Origin: Clostridiaceae bacterium
GTDB lineage: Bacteria > Bacillota > Clostridia > Peptostreptococcales > T1SED10-28
Length of the DNA stretch: 35,868 bases
Assembly: GCA_003554105.1 (NCBI GenBank)
Contig: PWFQ01000010.1
Coordinates: 1 to 35,868 of the forward strand
Direction: 5' to 3'
Part shown: piece by piece, positions 15,853 through 23,549 of the stretch
How the letters are laid out: the number at the start of each line of letters is the position of its first letter
Numbering within the stretch: the first letter of the stretch is position 1
Position numbers and translations under genes: made by a program
The notes under the pieces: generated by a model
Databases searched by the model: none
What the model saw: the letters and a program-made list of their open reading frames with translations, nothing else
What the model was told of the DNA's origin: nothing

Positions 15853-17520
15853 CTAACTCAAAGTGCTTCCCCCAATAAACTCCCGTAAAATCGAAGTCTT
15901 TGGAATGTTATCCTCATCTTGAATCACCACAAAATAACTCAAAAACTTTAACAGCCGTTTTGCTTCAGGAAGATATCTTGAATCGGATTCCACTTGCCGA
16001 AGCAAAGGTTCAATATATTTCTTCAAGACTCCCAGCTCATAGAAAAGAGCTGAATTAAACATGACATCCGCCTGTTCCTGATAGGGGAATATGTTTTGAT
16101 CTTCTCCTAAGCGTACGTTTTTCCAAAGATTCAATGTAGTTTCCACATCATTTGAGCGAAATTTATTATCCCGTACAATTCTTCGGATCAACCGTAAATC
16201 CGTTGTGGGGATCCTGTTATGCTCATCAATATTTAACTGAGTAAGGGCACTGATATAAATCTTGAACTTCATTGTGGGGGGGATCTCTTTCGTTAACTCA
16301 TCATTCAAACAATGAATTCCTTCCAGGAGAATCGGCTGATCCTTATCGATTTTAATTGTATTTCCTCTGTATTCCCGTTTTCCCGTATGGAAATTAAAGG
16401 TGGGCAGTCTTACTTCCTCTCCTTGAAGAATTCTTCTCAAATCCTCATTAAATCCTTCAATATCAATAGCTTCCAAGGCTTCAAAGTTGTATTCCCCATA
16501 TTCATCCAGGGGTGTCTTCTCCCGATTGACAAAATAATTGTCAAGAGAAATGCTGACAGGTCTTAACCCGTTCACCTCCAGGTGAATTGACAGCCGCTGG
16601 GCAAAAGTGGTTTTCCCTGAAGATGAGGGTCCTGCAATCAGAATCACCTTCTTGTGTTCAATGTCCTTTGAAACTTCATCAGCAATATTTGCCACCTTTT
16701 TTTCATGAAGAGCTTCGGCAATCCTGATGAACTTGCTTTCATTGCCCGACACCACCAGGTCATTGAGGGAGGCCACGTAATCCACTCCGAGGATCTCACC
16801 CCATTTTTCCGACTCGCGAAAAATCTTAAAGAGTTTCGCTTGTTTTTCAAAGGGTGGCACCTTGCCATCATATCCTGGCACAGGGAATTGAAGCACAATT
16901 CCGGGTTCAAGATATTGGAGTTTAAATTCTTTGATATATCCACTGGAGGGAACCATGTAGCCGTAAAAATAATTCTTCAGCCATCCGCACTGATAAAGAT
17001 TTACATAGGGCTTTTCCCTGTATTTCAGAAGATTTACCTTGCCCAACTGCTGGTATTCCCTGAAGATTTCCTTTGCTTCATCAACCGGGACTCTTTGTTT
17101 TTTGAAAGGAACATTTTCATCAATGATCTCCTTCATTCGTTCCTCAATTCGATGAATATCGTCCTGGATGATTTCTCGCTTATAGTTGATTTCGCAATAG
17201 AGTCCTTTACTGATAGAGTGCTCTACAGAAACCTGACACCCGGAGAAAATTTCCATGCAGGCCCGGATAAACACAAAAGAAAGACTGCGCTGGTAGATTC
17301 GATTGCCGATAGGCTCCATTATGTCGATGAAAGTAAGATGGCTCTCATCCTCCAGCTTCTTCGTCAGCTCCCGAAGCTTTTCGTTAGCAATAACCGCCAT
17401 GTACTGTTTTCCTTTCTCCTGAATATCTTTGGCTATTTCTGCATAGGTTGTTCCGACGGGATAGTTTTTTTCTCCGACCCCATTGATTTTCACTTTTATG
17501 TTTTTTTCATCGTTTTTCAT
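15853..17520 (-). CDS. Uridine kinase-like nucleoside kinase with N-terminal TGS domain
   Basis: A 555-residue protein with three parts. Residues about 7-70 form a TGS-like domain (VKINGVGEKNYPVGTTYAEIA). Residues about 70-250 resemble the second additional domain of threonyl-tRNA synthetase (SISKGLYCEINY). The C-terminal part is a P-loop kinase: GPSSSGKTTFAQRL (Walker A), SLDNYFVNR, then ILLEGIHCLND. This architecture is common in Clostridia and annotated as a nucleoside kinase; the substrate is probably uridine or cytidine but is not proven. Its ATG overlaps the stop codon of the receiver gene by four bases (ATGA), indicating coupled translation. Confidence 0.88.
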   Translation of the reverse strand: MKNDEKNIKVKINGVGEKNYPVGTTYAEIAKDIQEKGKQYMAVIANEKLRELTKKLEDESHLTFIDIMEPIGNRIYQRSLSFVFIRACMEIFSGCQVSVEHSISKGLYCEINYKREIIQDDIHRIEERMKEIIDENVPFKKQRVPVDEAKEIFREYQQLGKVNLLKYREKPYVNLYQCGWLKNYFYGYMVPSSGYIKEFKLQYLEPGIVLQFPVPGYDGKVPPFEKQAKLFKIFRESEKWGEILGVDYVASLNDLVVSGNESKFIRIAEALHEKKVANIADEVSKDIEHKKVILIAGPSSSGKTTFAQRLSIHLEVNGLRPVSISLDNYFVNREKTPLDEYGEYNFEALEAIDIEGFNEDLRRILQGEEVRLPTFNFHTGKREYRGNTIKIDKDQPILLEGIHCLNDELTKEIPPTMKFKIYISALTQLNIDEHNRIPTTDLRLIRRIVRDNKFRSNDVETTLNLWKNVRLGEDQNIFPYQEQADVMFNSALFYELGVLKKYIEPLLRQVESDSRYLPEAKRLLKFLSYFVVIQDEDNIPKTSILREFIGGSTLS

Positions 17521-17891
17521 TCTCTGCCCTCACCCGACCTTTTCAGTAGATTTTTAACAGTTTCAAAAAGATTTTCCCTGTCAATGGGTGTTTTTAAAAT
17601 TTCATCCACCTGTCCCGCAAATTTATATTTTTCAATCGTGCTTAAATCACCGGACGAAAGAATGGTTTTCACTTTCTCGTTTTTCCCTTTCAATTCCATT
17701 GCGATCAGTTCACCATGGGAGTGAAGCAGTCGTTGATTAACAAGAATCAAGTCCGGTTTGAAGGTTTTAAAAAGATGCTTATAGTCATATTCGTTGGCGG
17801 ATTGAACTTCGTATCCCTCGCTGCTTAATAAAATTTTTACCTCCAAATTCTCTGCTCTTGACTCACTGATGACCATAATTTTCTTTTTCAT
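17517..17891 (-). CDS. Degenerate response-regulator receiver domain protein
   Basis: A stand-alone 124-residue CheY-like domain. The fold is suggested by KKIMVISE (strand 1), KPDLILVNQRL (strand 3 and loop), VKTILSSGD (strand 4) and VDEILKTPID (strand 5 with the conserved Lys100 and Pro). The phospho-acceptor aspartate at the end of strand 3 is replaced by Asn52, and the acidic pair after strand 1 is SES rather than DD. It probably does not accept phosphate and acts as a protein-binding pseudo-receiver. The ATG at 17891 follows GGGGGAG. It overlaps the kinase gene and lies 51 bases after lepB. No histidine kinase is nearby. Confidence 0.78.
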   Translation of the reverse strand: MKKKIMVISESRAENLEVKILLSSEGYEVQSANEYDYKHLFKTFKPDLILVNQRLLHSHGELIAMELKGKNEKVKTILSSGDLSTIEKYKFAGQVDEILKTPIDRENLFETVKNLLKRSGEGRE

Positions 17892-17942
17892 CGGTCTCCC
17901 CCTTTTTCTAAGATGCACTTCAACGATCAATGCTTTGATGCT

Positions 17943-18464
17943 CTACCGAACAACACCGGCATCACTAAACGGGAATAATCTTATAAAGGCCTTGCCTACG
18001 ATATCCTCTGTGTCGACTAAACCCAGTTCATCATTTCGACTGTCCAGGCTGTTGTTGCGGTTATCTCCCATAACAAACAGTCTGTTTTCAGGAATTTCCA
18101 AATGAACATTCCCGTTGGTATAGCGGTCATCCAAATACTCTTCAATCAGCTCTTCTCCATTAATATAGACTCTTCCGCCGGTAATCTGAATTTCTTCTCC
18201 GGGAAGACCTATCACTCTCTTGATCAGAAGTTTTTGATTGCCCTCAAAATCATATTGGTTGGACTCGAATACCACAATGTCCCCCCGCTCCGGTTCTCCC
18301 CTTGTATAGAGAATACGATTGATGATTAAAAAATCGTTTTCATCCAATGTTGGCTGCATGGAATAATGCTTTACAATGGTTGGTTTTACGAAGGTTGTAA
18401 TAAGCAAGGCGATAATCAGTGATATAATAATTGTTTTTACCCATTCAAAAATTTCTTTCTTCAT
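17943..18464 (-). CDS. lepB: Signal peptidase I
   Basis: This 173-residue membrane-anchored protease removes signal peptides of secreted proteins. It has a cytoplasmic N-terminus, one membrane segment (residues about 9-27), the catalytic serine in HYSMQPTL, the catalytic lysine in LIKRVIGLPGE and the box E motif GDNRNNSLDSR. It ends GLVDTEDIVGKAFIRLFPFS. The protein has no cysteine. The ATG at 18464 follows CGGAGG. It is complete and heads an operon, so the cell does not depend on the interrupted paralog at 13564-14118. Confidence 0.95.
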   Translation of the reverse strand: MKKEIFEWVKTIIISLIIALLITTFVKPTIVKHYSMQPTLDENDFLIINRILYTRGEPERGDIVVFESNQYDFEGNQKLLIKRVIGLPGEEIQITGGRVYINGEELIEEYLDDRYTNGNVHLEIPENRLFVMGDNRNNSLDSRNDELGLVDTEDIVGKAFIRLFPFSDAGVVR

Positions 18465-18502
18465 TAGGATTAGCCTCCGATCCTCTGTTTCCTGTCCATA
18501 TT

Positions 18503-18531
18503 ATTCTATCACTAGAACCCTTATTATTCAA
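18503..18531 (-). promoter_or_regulatory. Sigma-A promoter of the lepB operon
   Basis: On the minus strand TTGAAT (18531-18526) and TAGAAT (18508-18503) are 17 bases apart, about 40 bases before the lepB start. Confidence 0.6.
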
Positions 18532-18630
18532 TATATTTGACCCTCCCGTATAGCTCTTTCACAGAAATTATGATATATTATGTGTAATATCCCATGGGTC
18601 AACTTAAAAAGGAAGGAAGCGAAAGGAATT

Positions 18631-19110
18631 ATGGAGCGATTTAAAGACATTATCTATGAAAACACCGACGTGTTGCTTGGAATCGTAGTGATCCTTCTCA
18701 TCGGTTTCGTCATCAATAATACCTTTTCCGTATTTGACGGCGGGATTTTTTCTGTGCTGGAACGGACCCGCAACAGCGATACAGAGGAATGGCAGGAGTG
18801 GTCTGAGGGTTCTGATCATGATCAGGAAAGCGATGGGAATGACGGAGATTCAGAAGCTGGGGACCAGGATGAAGAAGAAAACGAAAACAGCAATGAAGAA
18901 TCTATTACCATCACGATTCCGGAAAATTCTCTTCCTCAGCGATTTGCCGAAATCCTCCAGGAAAATGATCTCGTGGAGAATGAACAGGATTTTATCAATC
19001 GGCTGGTTGAGCTTCAAATGGATCGATATCTTCGGGCCGGCACCTATGAAATCCCCGAGGATGCAACCTTGGATGAAATTATAGAAATCCTTACCCGTCG
19101 TTCTTTATAA
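18631..19110 (+). CDS. Membrane-anchored MltG-LysM-like protein lacking the transglycosylase domain
   Basis: A 159-residue protein with one membrane segment (residues about 13-31), an acidic D/E/N/S-rich linker (about 50-97) and a C-terminal domain. That domain (ITIPENSLPQRFAEILQENDL, then LRAGTYEIPEDATLDEIIEIL) resembles the LysM-like N-terminal part of the endolytic murein transglycosylase MltG/YceG. The catalytic domain of about 200 residues is absent, so enzyme activity is not expected; peptidoglycan binding is possible. The ATG at 18631 follows AAAGGA. It is divergent from lepB and ends in its own terminator. Confidence 0.75.
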   Translation: MERFKDIIYENTDVLLGIVVILLIGFVINNTFSVFDGGIFSVLERTRNSDTEEWQEWSEGSDHDQESDGNDGDSEAGDQDEEENENSNEESITITIPENSLPQRFAEILQENDLVENEQDFINRLVELQMDRYLRAGTYEIPEDATLDEIIEILTRRSL

Positions 19111-19140
19111 AGTTACAGCAGAAATTTGCAACCAGAAGAG

Positions 19141-19166
19141 AAAAAGCCCTTAAAGGGCTTTTTTTG
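19141..19166 (+). terminator. Intrinsic terminator after the MltG-LysM-like gene
   Basis: AAAGCCCTT and AAGGGCTTT form a tight hairpin followed by a T run. The A-rich left flank means it may also serve the convergent thioesterase gene on the minus strand. Confidence 0.85.
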
Positions 19167-19178
19167 AGTTTCAAGACA

Positions 19179-19601
19179 TTATTGTATGCGACCTTCAATG
19201 CTTTCCGCCCTCTTATGGGCCCTCTGAATTAATCCGTCCTTATTAACAACGTGGCGCTCCTGGGTTGCCTCTGCGATTTTTCCCAGTTCATCATAACAGG
19301 TCAGCTTGAATTTTAATACATTTCCGCTAATGTCCACTAGTTCAGCAGTGACCGTAATAAACATTCCTTGCAAACTGGGCTTGTAATGAGTAAAGGACAT
19401 GTGCTTTGTCACACTGATCGTTTCTTTCGGAATTTTGTCGCCCACCAGTTCAACAGCTGCCTGGATCATCATCTCAACCAATCCGGTGGTGGAGAAAAGG
19501 GTTTCAATCCCCTTCCGGCCGAAACTCAGTGTGGAATCTTCATATTTCACTCGTCGTTGCACACTATGGGTTTCTCCTACAACCAAGCTTGTCTTTAACA
19601 T
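19179..19601 (-). CDS. Hot-dog fold thioesterase (fluoroacetyl-CoA thioesterase-like)
   Basis: A 140-residue single hot-dog domain protein. The pattern FSTTGLVEMMIQAAVELV (central helix), KHMSFTHYKPSLQGM, and ATQERHVVN near the end resembles FlK-type thioesterases, which hydrolyse small acyl-CoAs. The physiological substrate is unknown; in an amino-acid fermenter, control of short acyl-CoA pools is plausible. The ATG at 19601 follows AGGAGGG. It stands alone between a terminator and the mnmA terminator. Confidence 0.8.
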   Translation of the reverse strand: MLKTSLVVGETHSVQRRVKYEDSTLSFGRKGIETLFSTTGLVEMMIQAAVELVGDKIPKETISVTKHMSFTHYKPSLQGMFITVTAELVDISGNVLKFKLTCYDELGKIAEATQERHVVNKDGLIQRAHKRAESIEGRIQ

Positions 19602-19632
19602 ACAATCCCTCCTAACATCCTTTGTTATTCTA

Positions 19633-19662
19633 TATATACCTCTTCACTGAAAAATATCACAA
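19633..19662 (-). promoter_or_regulatory. Possible promoter of the thioesterase gene
   Basis: On the minus strand TTGTGA (19662-19657) and TATATA (19638-19633) are 18 bases apart, about 30 bases before the start codon. The AT-rich context makes this only a moderate call. Confidence 0.4.
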
Positions 19663-19676
19663 TATTTTGGATTTTT

Positions 19677-19709
19677 GTACAAAAAAGATGCAGAGTCCTC
19701 CTGCATCTT
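19677..19709 (-). terminator. Intrinsic terminator of mnmA
   Basis: On the minus strand AAGATGCAG (19709-19701) and CTGCATCTT (19693-19685) form a perfect 9-bp stem, followed by TTTTTTGTAC. Confidence 0.88.
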
Positions 19710-19727
19710 CTTTATCAGCTCTGTTTT

Positions 19728-20861
<1,134 letters not shown>

Positions 20862-20863
20862 TC

Positions 20864-20892
20864 ATTTTATATAGAATCCATCCTGTTTTCAA
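20864..20892 (-). promoter_or_regulatory. Sigma-A promoter of mnmA
   Basis: On the minus strand TTGAAA (20892-20887) and TAAAAT (20869-20864) are 17 bases apart, about 35 bases before the start codon. Confidence 0.6.
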
Positions 20893-20921
20893 TAGATTAT
20901 TATACCATGAAAGTATGCAGG

Positions 20922-20958
20922 ATAAAAGAAAAAGGCAGCCCTTTGCTTTGGGCAGCCT
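20922..20958 (-). terminator. Intrinsic terminator of the selenoperoxiredoxin gene
   Basis: On the minus strand AGGCTGCCC (20958-20950) and GGGCTGCCT (20941-20933) pair with one central T-T mismatch, followed by TTTTCTTTT. It lies about 25 bases after the stop codon. Confidence 0.8.
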
Positions 20959-20982
20959 CCATTCCGCAAGCGTTAATCTTAT

Positions 20983-21450
20983 TCATTGCTGTTTTAAGAA
21001 CTCAAGAACATCCGCAACATGCCCTTTGGATTTTACTCCGCGAAACTCCTTTAGAATAACCCCTTCCTCATCGATGATAAAGGTGGACCGTTCCGTTCCC
21101 ATGACTTTTTTCCCGTACATGTTTTTTTCTTTCAGAACATCATAGGCTTCATGAAGAACCTTTTCAGCATCACTGATCAGTTCAAAGGGAAGCTGATTCT
21201 TCTCTTTAAAGCTTTTATGACTTTTCATTCCGTCCTTGCTGATCCCGTAAACTTCATACCCTAAACCTTTAAACTCTGTGTAGCTGTCTCTGAACTCAGA
21301 GGCTTCAGCCTGTCATCCTGGGGTGTTATCCTTGGGATAAAAAAACAGGACATACTTTTTGCCTTTCATCGCTTGATCGGATACGTTGAGATTACTTGTG
21401 CAGGGCAGTTCAAATTTTGGCGAAGGTTTCCCTTCCAGCATTTTACTCAT
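20983..21450 (-). CDS. Selenocysteine-containing peroxiredoxin (Bcp/PrxQ type)
   Basis: This 155-residue thiol peroxidase reduces peroxides. The frame from ATG 21450 contains an in-frame UGA (21315-21313) at codon 46, exactly where Bcp-type proteins have the peroxidatic cysteine: FYPKDNTPG-U-QAEASEFRD. The frame continues through YEVYGISKDG and GTERSTFIIDEEG to the natural stop, so the UGA is read as Sec. Selenoperoxiredoxins are known in glycine-fermenting Clostridia. A caller that stops at UGA would keep only the last 81 residues. The ATG at 21450 lies seven bases after AAGGAGG; the ATG six bases earlier is too close to it. The thioredoxin of the grd cluster is a likely electron donor. Confidence 0.93.
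21288..21301 (-). promoter_or_regulatory. Candidate SECIS hairpin of the selenoperoxiredoxin
   Basis: On the minus strand CTCTG and CAGAG form a 5-bp stem closed by AGTT (or a 6-bp stem with GT in the loop). The loop starts 16 bases after the UGA and has G in its first two bases, which fits the usual bacterial pattern. A second small hairpin, GGCT-GA-AGCC, lies closer to the UGA and is less suited. Confidence 0.55.
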
Positions 21451-21510
21451 TGTCATTCCTCCTTACTTACCCATGTTGATCAATCGCTGACCCACACGAG
21501 ATTTAGATTC

Positions 21511-21540
21511 TTTATACCCTTTCCCCATGCTTTTTCACAA
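21511..21540 (-). promoter_or_regulatory. Possible promoter of the selenoperoxiredoxin gene
   Basis: On the minus strand TTGTGA (21540-21535) and TATAAA (21516-21511) are 18 bases apart, about 60 bases upstream of the start codon. I see no coding sequence in the 250-base gap between this gene and the sigma factor gene. Confidence 0.5.
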
Positions 21541-21652
21541 AATTCTCAATCCGGCATTCCTCTTCTCCCTCTGATCTTTTATAATGGATGAAGGACTCCT
21601 TATTGTTAAATCGGAACCCTTGAGAAATATATGCATAATATTCTTTAATCAA

Positions 21653-21679
21653 TGTAACCTTTCCCCGTTTTATTCGTTA
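21653..21679 (+). promoter_or_regulatory. Possible ECF-type, self-recognised promoter of the sigma factor gene
   Basis: TGTAAC (21653-21658) and CGTTA (21675-21679) have the AAC and CGT elements of many ECF promoters with a 16-base gap, placed just before the AAAGGAGG ribosome site of the sigma gene. ECF genes commonly activate themselves. This is pattern matching only. Confidence 0.45.
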
Positions 21680-21701
21680 TTATTATGAAAGGAGGTTTCC
21701 G

Positions 21702-22208
21702 ATGAAGCCCAATGCCATGGACGAAGCCTACAGAAAATATCATAAAGAACTTTATCTCTATGCTCTGAGCCTTTGTCGCAATGATCATCTGGCAATGGAC
21801 TTGGTCAATGAAACCTTCTACAAAGCCTTTATTGCCTCAAATCTTCCCGAAGGGTCTTTTAAATATTGGCTTTTCAGGGTTTTAAAGAACCACTTTATCG
21901 ACTGGAAGCGGAAGAACCGTGAAACCCTGACGATGGAAACCAAGGTGGATTTCTTGAAAGACTCATCGGAACGAGGTCCAGCAAACCGTTATTTGAATAA
22001 AGAACGGGATCAGAAGGTTTATTTCCATTTGATGAAGCTGGAGCCGGACATCTACCGGGAGATTCTCACTCTTTATTATTATGGAGGGATGAGCATAAAG
22101 GAAATTGCATCAACCGAAGGATTGTCAAAAACCAACACGAAAACCCTGCTTTATCGGGCTCGTAAAAAACTGGGGAAAGAGTTAAAGGAGGATTCCTATG
22201 AATTTTAA
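21702..22208 (+). CDS. ECF-subfamily RNA polymerase sigma factor
   Basis: A 168-residue alternative sigma factor. Region 2 spans residues about 8-72 (YHKELYLYALSLCRND, FKYWLFRVLKNHFIDWKRK) and region 4 about 105-160 (EILTLYYYGGMSIKEIASTEGLSKTNTKTLLYRARKKL, here cited as a region). There is no C-terminal extension. The ATG at 21702 follows AAAGGAGG. The 3' end overlaps the next gene, an anti-sigma factor, by 11 bases, so the pair is translationally linked and the signal is likely sensed at the cell envelope. Confidence 0.9.
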   Translation: MKPNAMDEAYRKYHKELYLYALSLCRNDHLAMDLVNETFYKAFIASNLPEGSFKYWLFRVLKNHFIDWKRKNRETLTMETKVDFLKDSSERGPANRYLNKERDQKVYFHLMKLEPDIYREILTLYYYGGMSIKEIASTEGLSKTNTKTLLYRARKKLGKELKEDSYEF

Positions 22209-23475
22209 AGAATTACTGAAACGTTACCAAGAAGGATCCGCAACAGAGGAAGAGCGGCAAATTGTGGAAAAGGAACTGGATAAATACCGTTCTATAGAAG
22301 ACTATTTATCAGAAAATCTTTCCGATCGATTCTTCGAAAAGGATGGAGAAATCCCTGATGAGGAAGAAGCCAATGAAAAATCTGTAGAGGATGAAGATGA
22401 AACAAACAGTATTCAAAAAGTGGTCAATCGACGATTGGCAAAGGTCGTCCTTACATCGGTATTGATCGTTGTTCTCCTTTATGTCGGAATTTTTCACGGA
22501 GTCTCTGCTGTCGTTGATTCCATGTATTATGATCCCGCATCTACAACAAATGTTGAGGGTGAAGAATATCCCGCTCTGGATATTGAATTCGATCTGAGGG
22601 CTTATACAAGCCTTAATATGCCTGGATATGTCACTTCCTTTGCTTCTATAGACTCTAAGGGTTTTGGAGAGTATGAAGTCCATTACCCTTTAAGAAATCT
22701 TTTTACAAGAGACAGTCAGCGTCATTTTGTAAACCTGACAAGAGGAAGAGTGACCTATGTGGTTGATGGCATCTTCGACTGGGAAAACCGGTCAGGGCTA
22801 TGGGATGGATTCGATGAAATTCGCTACCCGATCCCCGAGTATGTCGATGATGCTGCCCATGAAGGAAGAGAACATGAGATTCAGCGAAAAAACGAAAAGA
22901 CTCTCCGCTACCTCAATGAACTGAATCCCCTTTCTTATCTCTCAATGCATATCGTATTTGAAGAAGATCTGACCATGCATGAGTTCTACCAGTTAAGCAG
23001 AGAGCATCGCTCCTTGGATTTCAAGTGGGTGGGGGTCCGCACAACCGAACCCGGAAGTCGCTGGGGAGAAAACCAGCCGATGCATCTCATCGGATTCAAT
23101 CCGAATTTTAACGATGAACCATCCTCTAATCGCCGACCGGATCCAGAGGAGTTTCCATTCTTTAATCTGATTGACATGACGGAACTGCCGATTCGATTTG
23201 AGGAAGAATTCAGTGAAGCCTATGAAACCCATTTTCGATCACGGCTTACGTACTTAGTGGATCGTGAAGAATTCATTGAAATCTTCGACTACAATAAGTA
23301 TAAGTTAGACTTTTACAACGAAGCCCTGGAGTTTATTGATGAGCATGGAGTAAAAACTTACGGTGTCCTGGTTTATGGCAAAGCGGAGGATTTTAATGAA
23401 GCGATTGATGATCTTCCCTATCATACAATTTATATCGATGATGTGCTTCCAGCAAAGCCGAACATCTATTATTAA
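22198..23475 (+). CDS. Membrane anti-sigma factor with extracytoplasmic sensor region
   Basis: A 425-residue protein. Residues 1-77 are cytoplasmic and acidic and would bind the sigma factor; no zinc-binding HxxxCxxC motif is seen. One membrane segment (about 81-100, VVLTSVLIVVLLYVGIF) leads to a large extracytoplasmic part of over 300 residues. The layout resembles the sigma factor regulator N- and C-terminal domain family of Firmicutes. The start is ATG 22198 after AAAGGAGG. The stimulus is unknown. The gene ends before a 13-bp hairpin shared with the convergent DUF4153 gene. Confidence 0.82.
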   Translation: MNFKELLKRYQEGSATEEERQIVEKELDKYRSIEDYLSENLSDRFFEKDGEIPDEEEANEKSVEDEDETNSIQKVVNRRLAKVVLTSVLIVVLLYVGIFHGVSAVVDSMYYDPASTTNVEGEEYPALDIEFDLRAYTSLNMPGYVTSFASIDSKGFGEYEVHYPLRNLFTRDSQRHFVNLTRGRVTYVVDGIFDWENRSGLWDGFDEIRYPIPEYVDDAAHEGREHEIQRKNEKTLRYLNELNPLSYLSMHIVFEEDLTMHEFYQLSREHRSLDFKWVGVRTTEPGSRWGENQPMHLIGFNPNFNDEPSSNRRPDPEEFPFFNLIDMTELPIRFEEEFSEAYETHFRSRLTYLVDREEFIEIFDYNKYKLDFYNEALEFIDEHGVKTYGVLVYGKAEDFNEAIDDLPYHTIYIDDVLPAKPNIYY

Positions 23476-23486
23476 TTATCACAAAC

Positions 23487-23523
23487 AGAATGCCTGTCCG
23501 AGTTCATGATGGACAGGCATTCT
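23487..23523. terminator. Perfect 13-bp hairpin between convergent genes
   Basis: AGAATGCCTGTCC (23487-23499) is exactly complementary to GGACAGGCATTCT (23511-23523), with an 11-base loop. Neither side has a strong T run, although the minus-strand side reads GTTTGTG. It probably ends transcription in both directions. Confidence 0.6.
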
Positions 23524-23549
23524 ACATAAAAAGACATCTCATCCTTCAC

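Noticed and set aside
16705-17724. A 339-residue plus-strand frame opposite the nucleoside kinase
   Set aside because: Antisense shadow; the minus-strand kinase has intact Walker and TGS motifs and a ribosome site.
20983-21228. A separate 81-residue gene resembling the end of a peroxiredoxin
   Set aside because: The frame upstream is open apart from one UGA at the peroxidatic position and has a proper ribosome site, so it is one selenoprotein gene.
21451-21701. A plus-strand gene in the gap between the peroxiredoxin and the sigma factor
   Set aside because: The 72-residue frame there has no ribosome site and overlaps the peroxiredoxin start and promoter.
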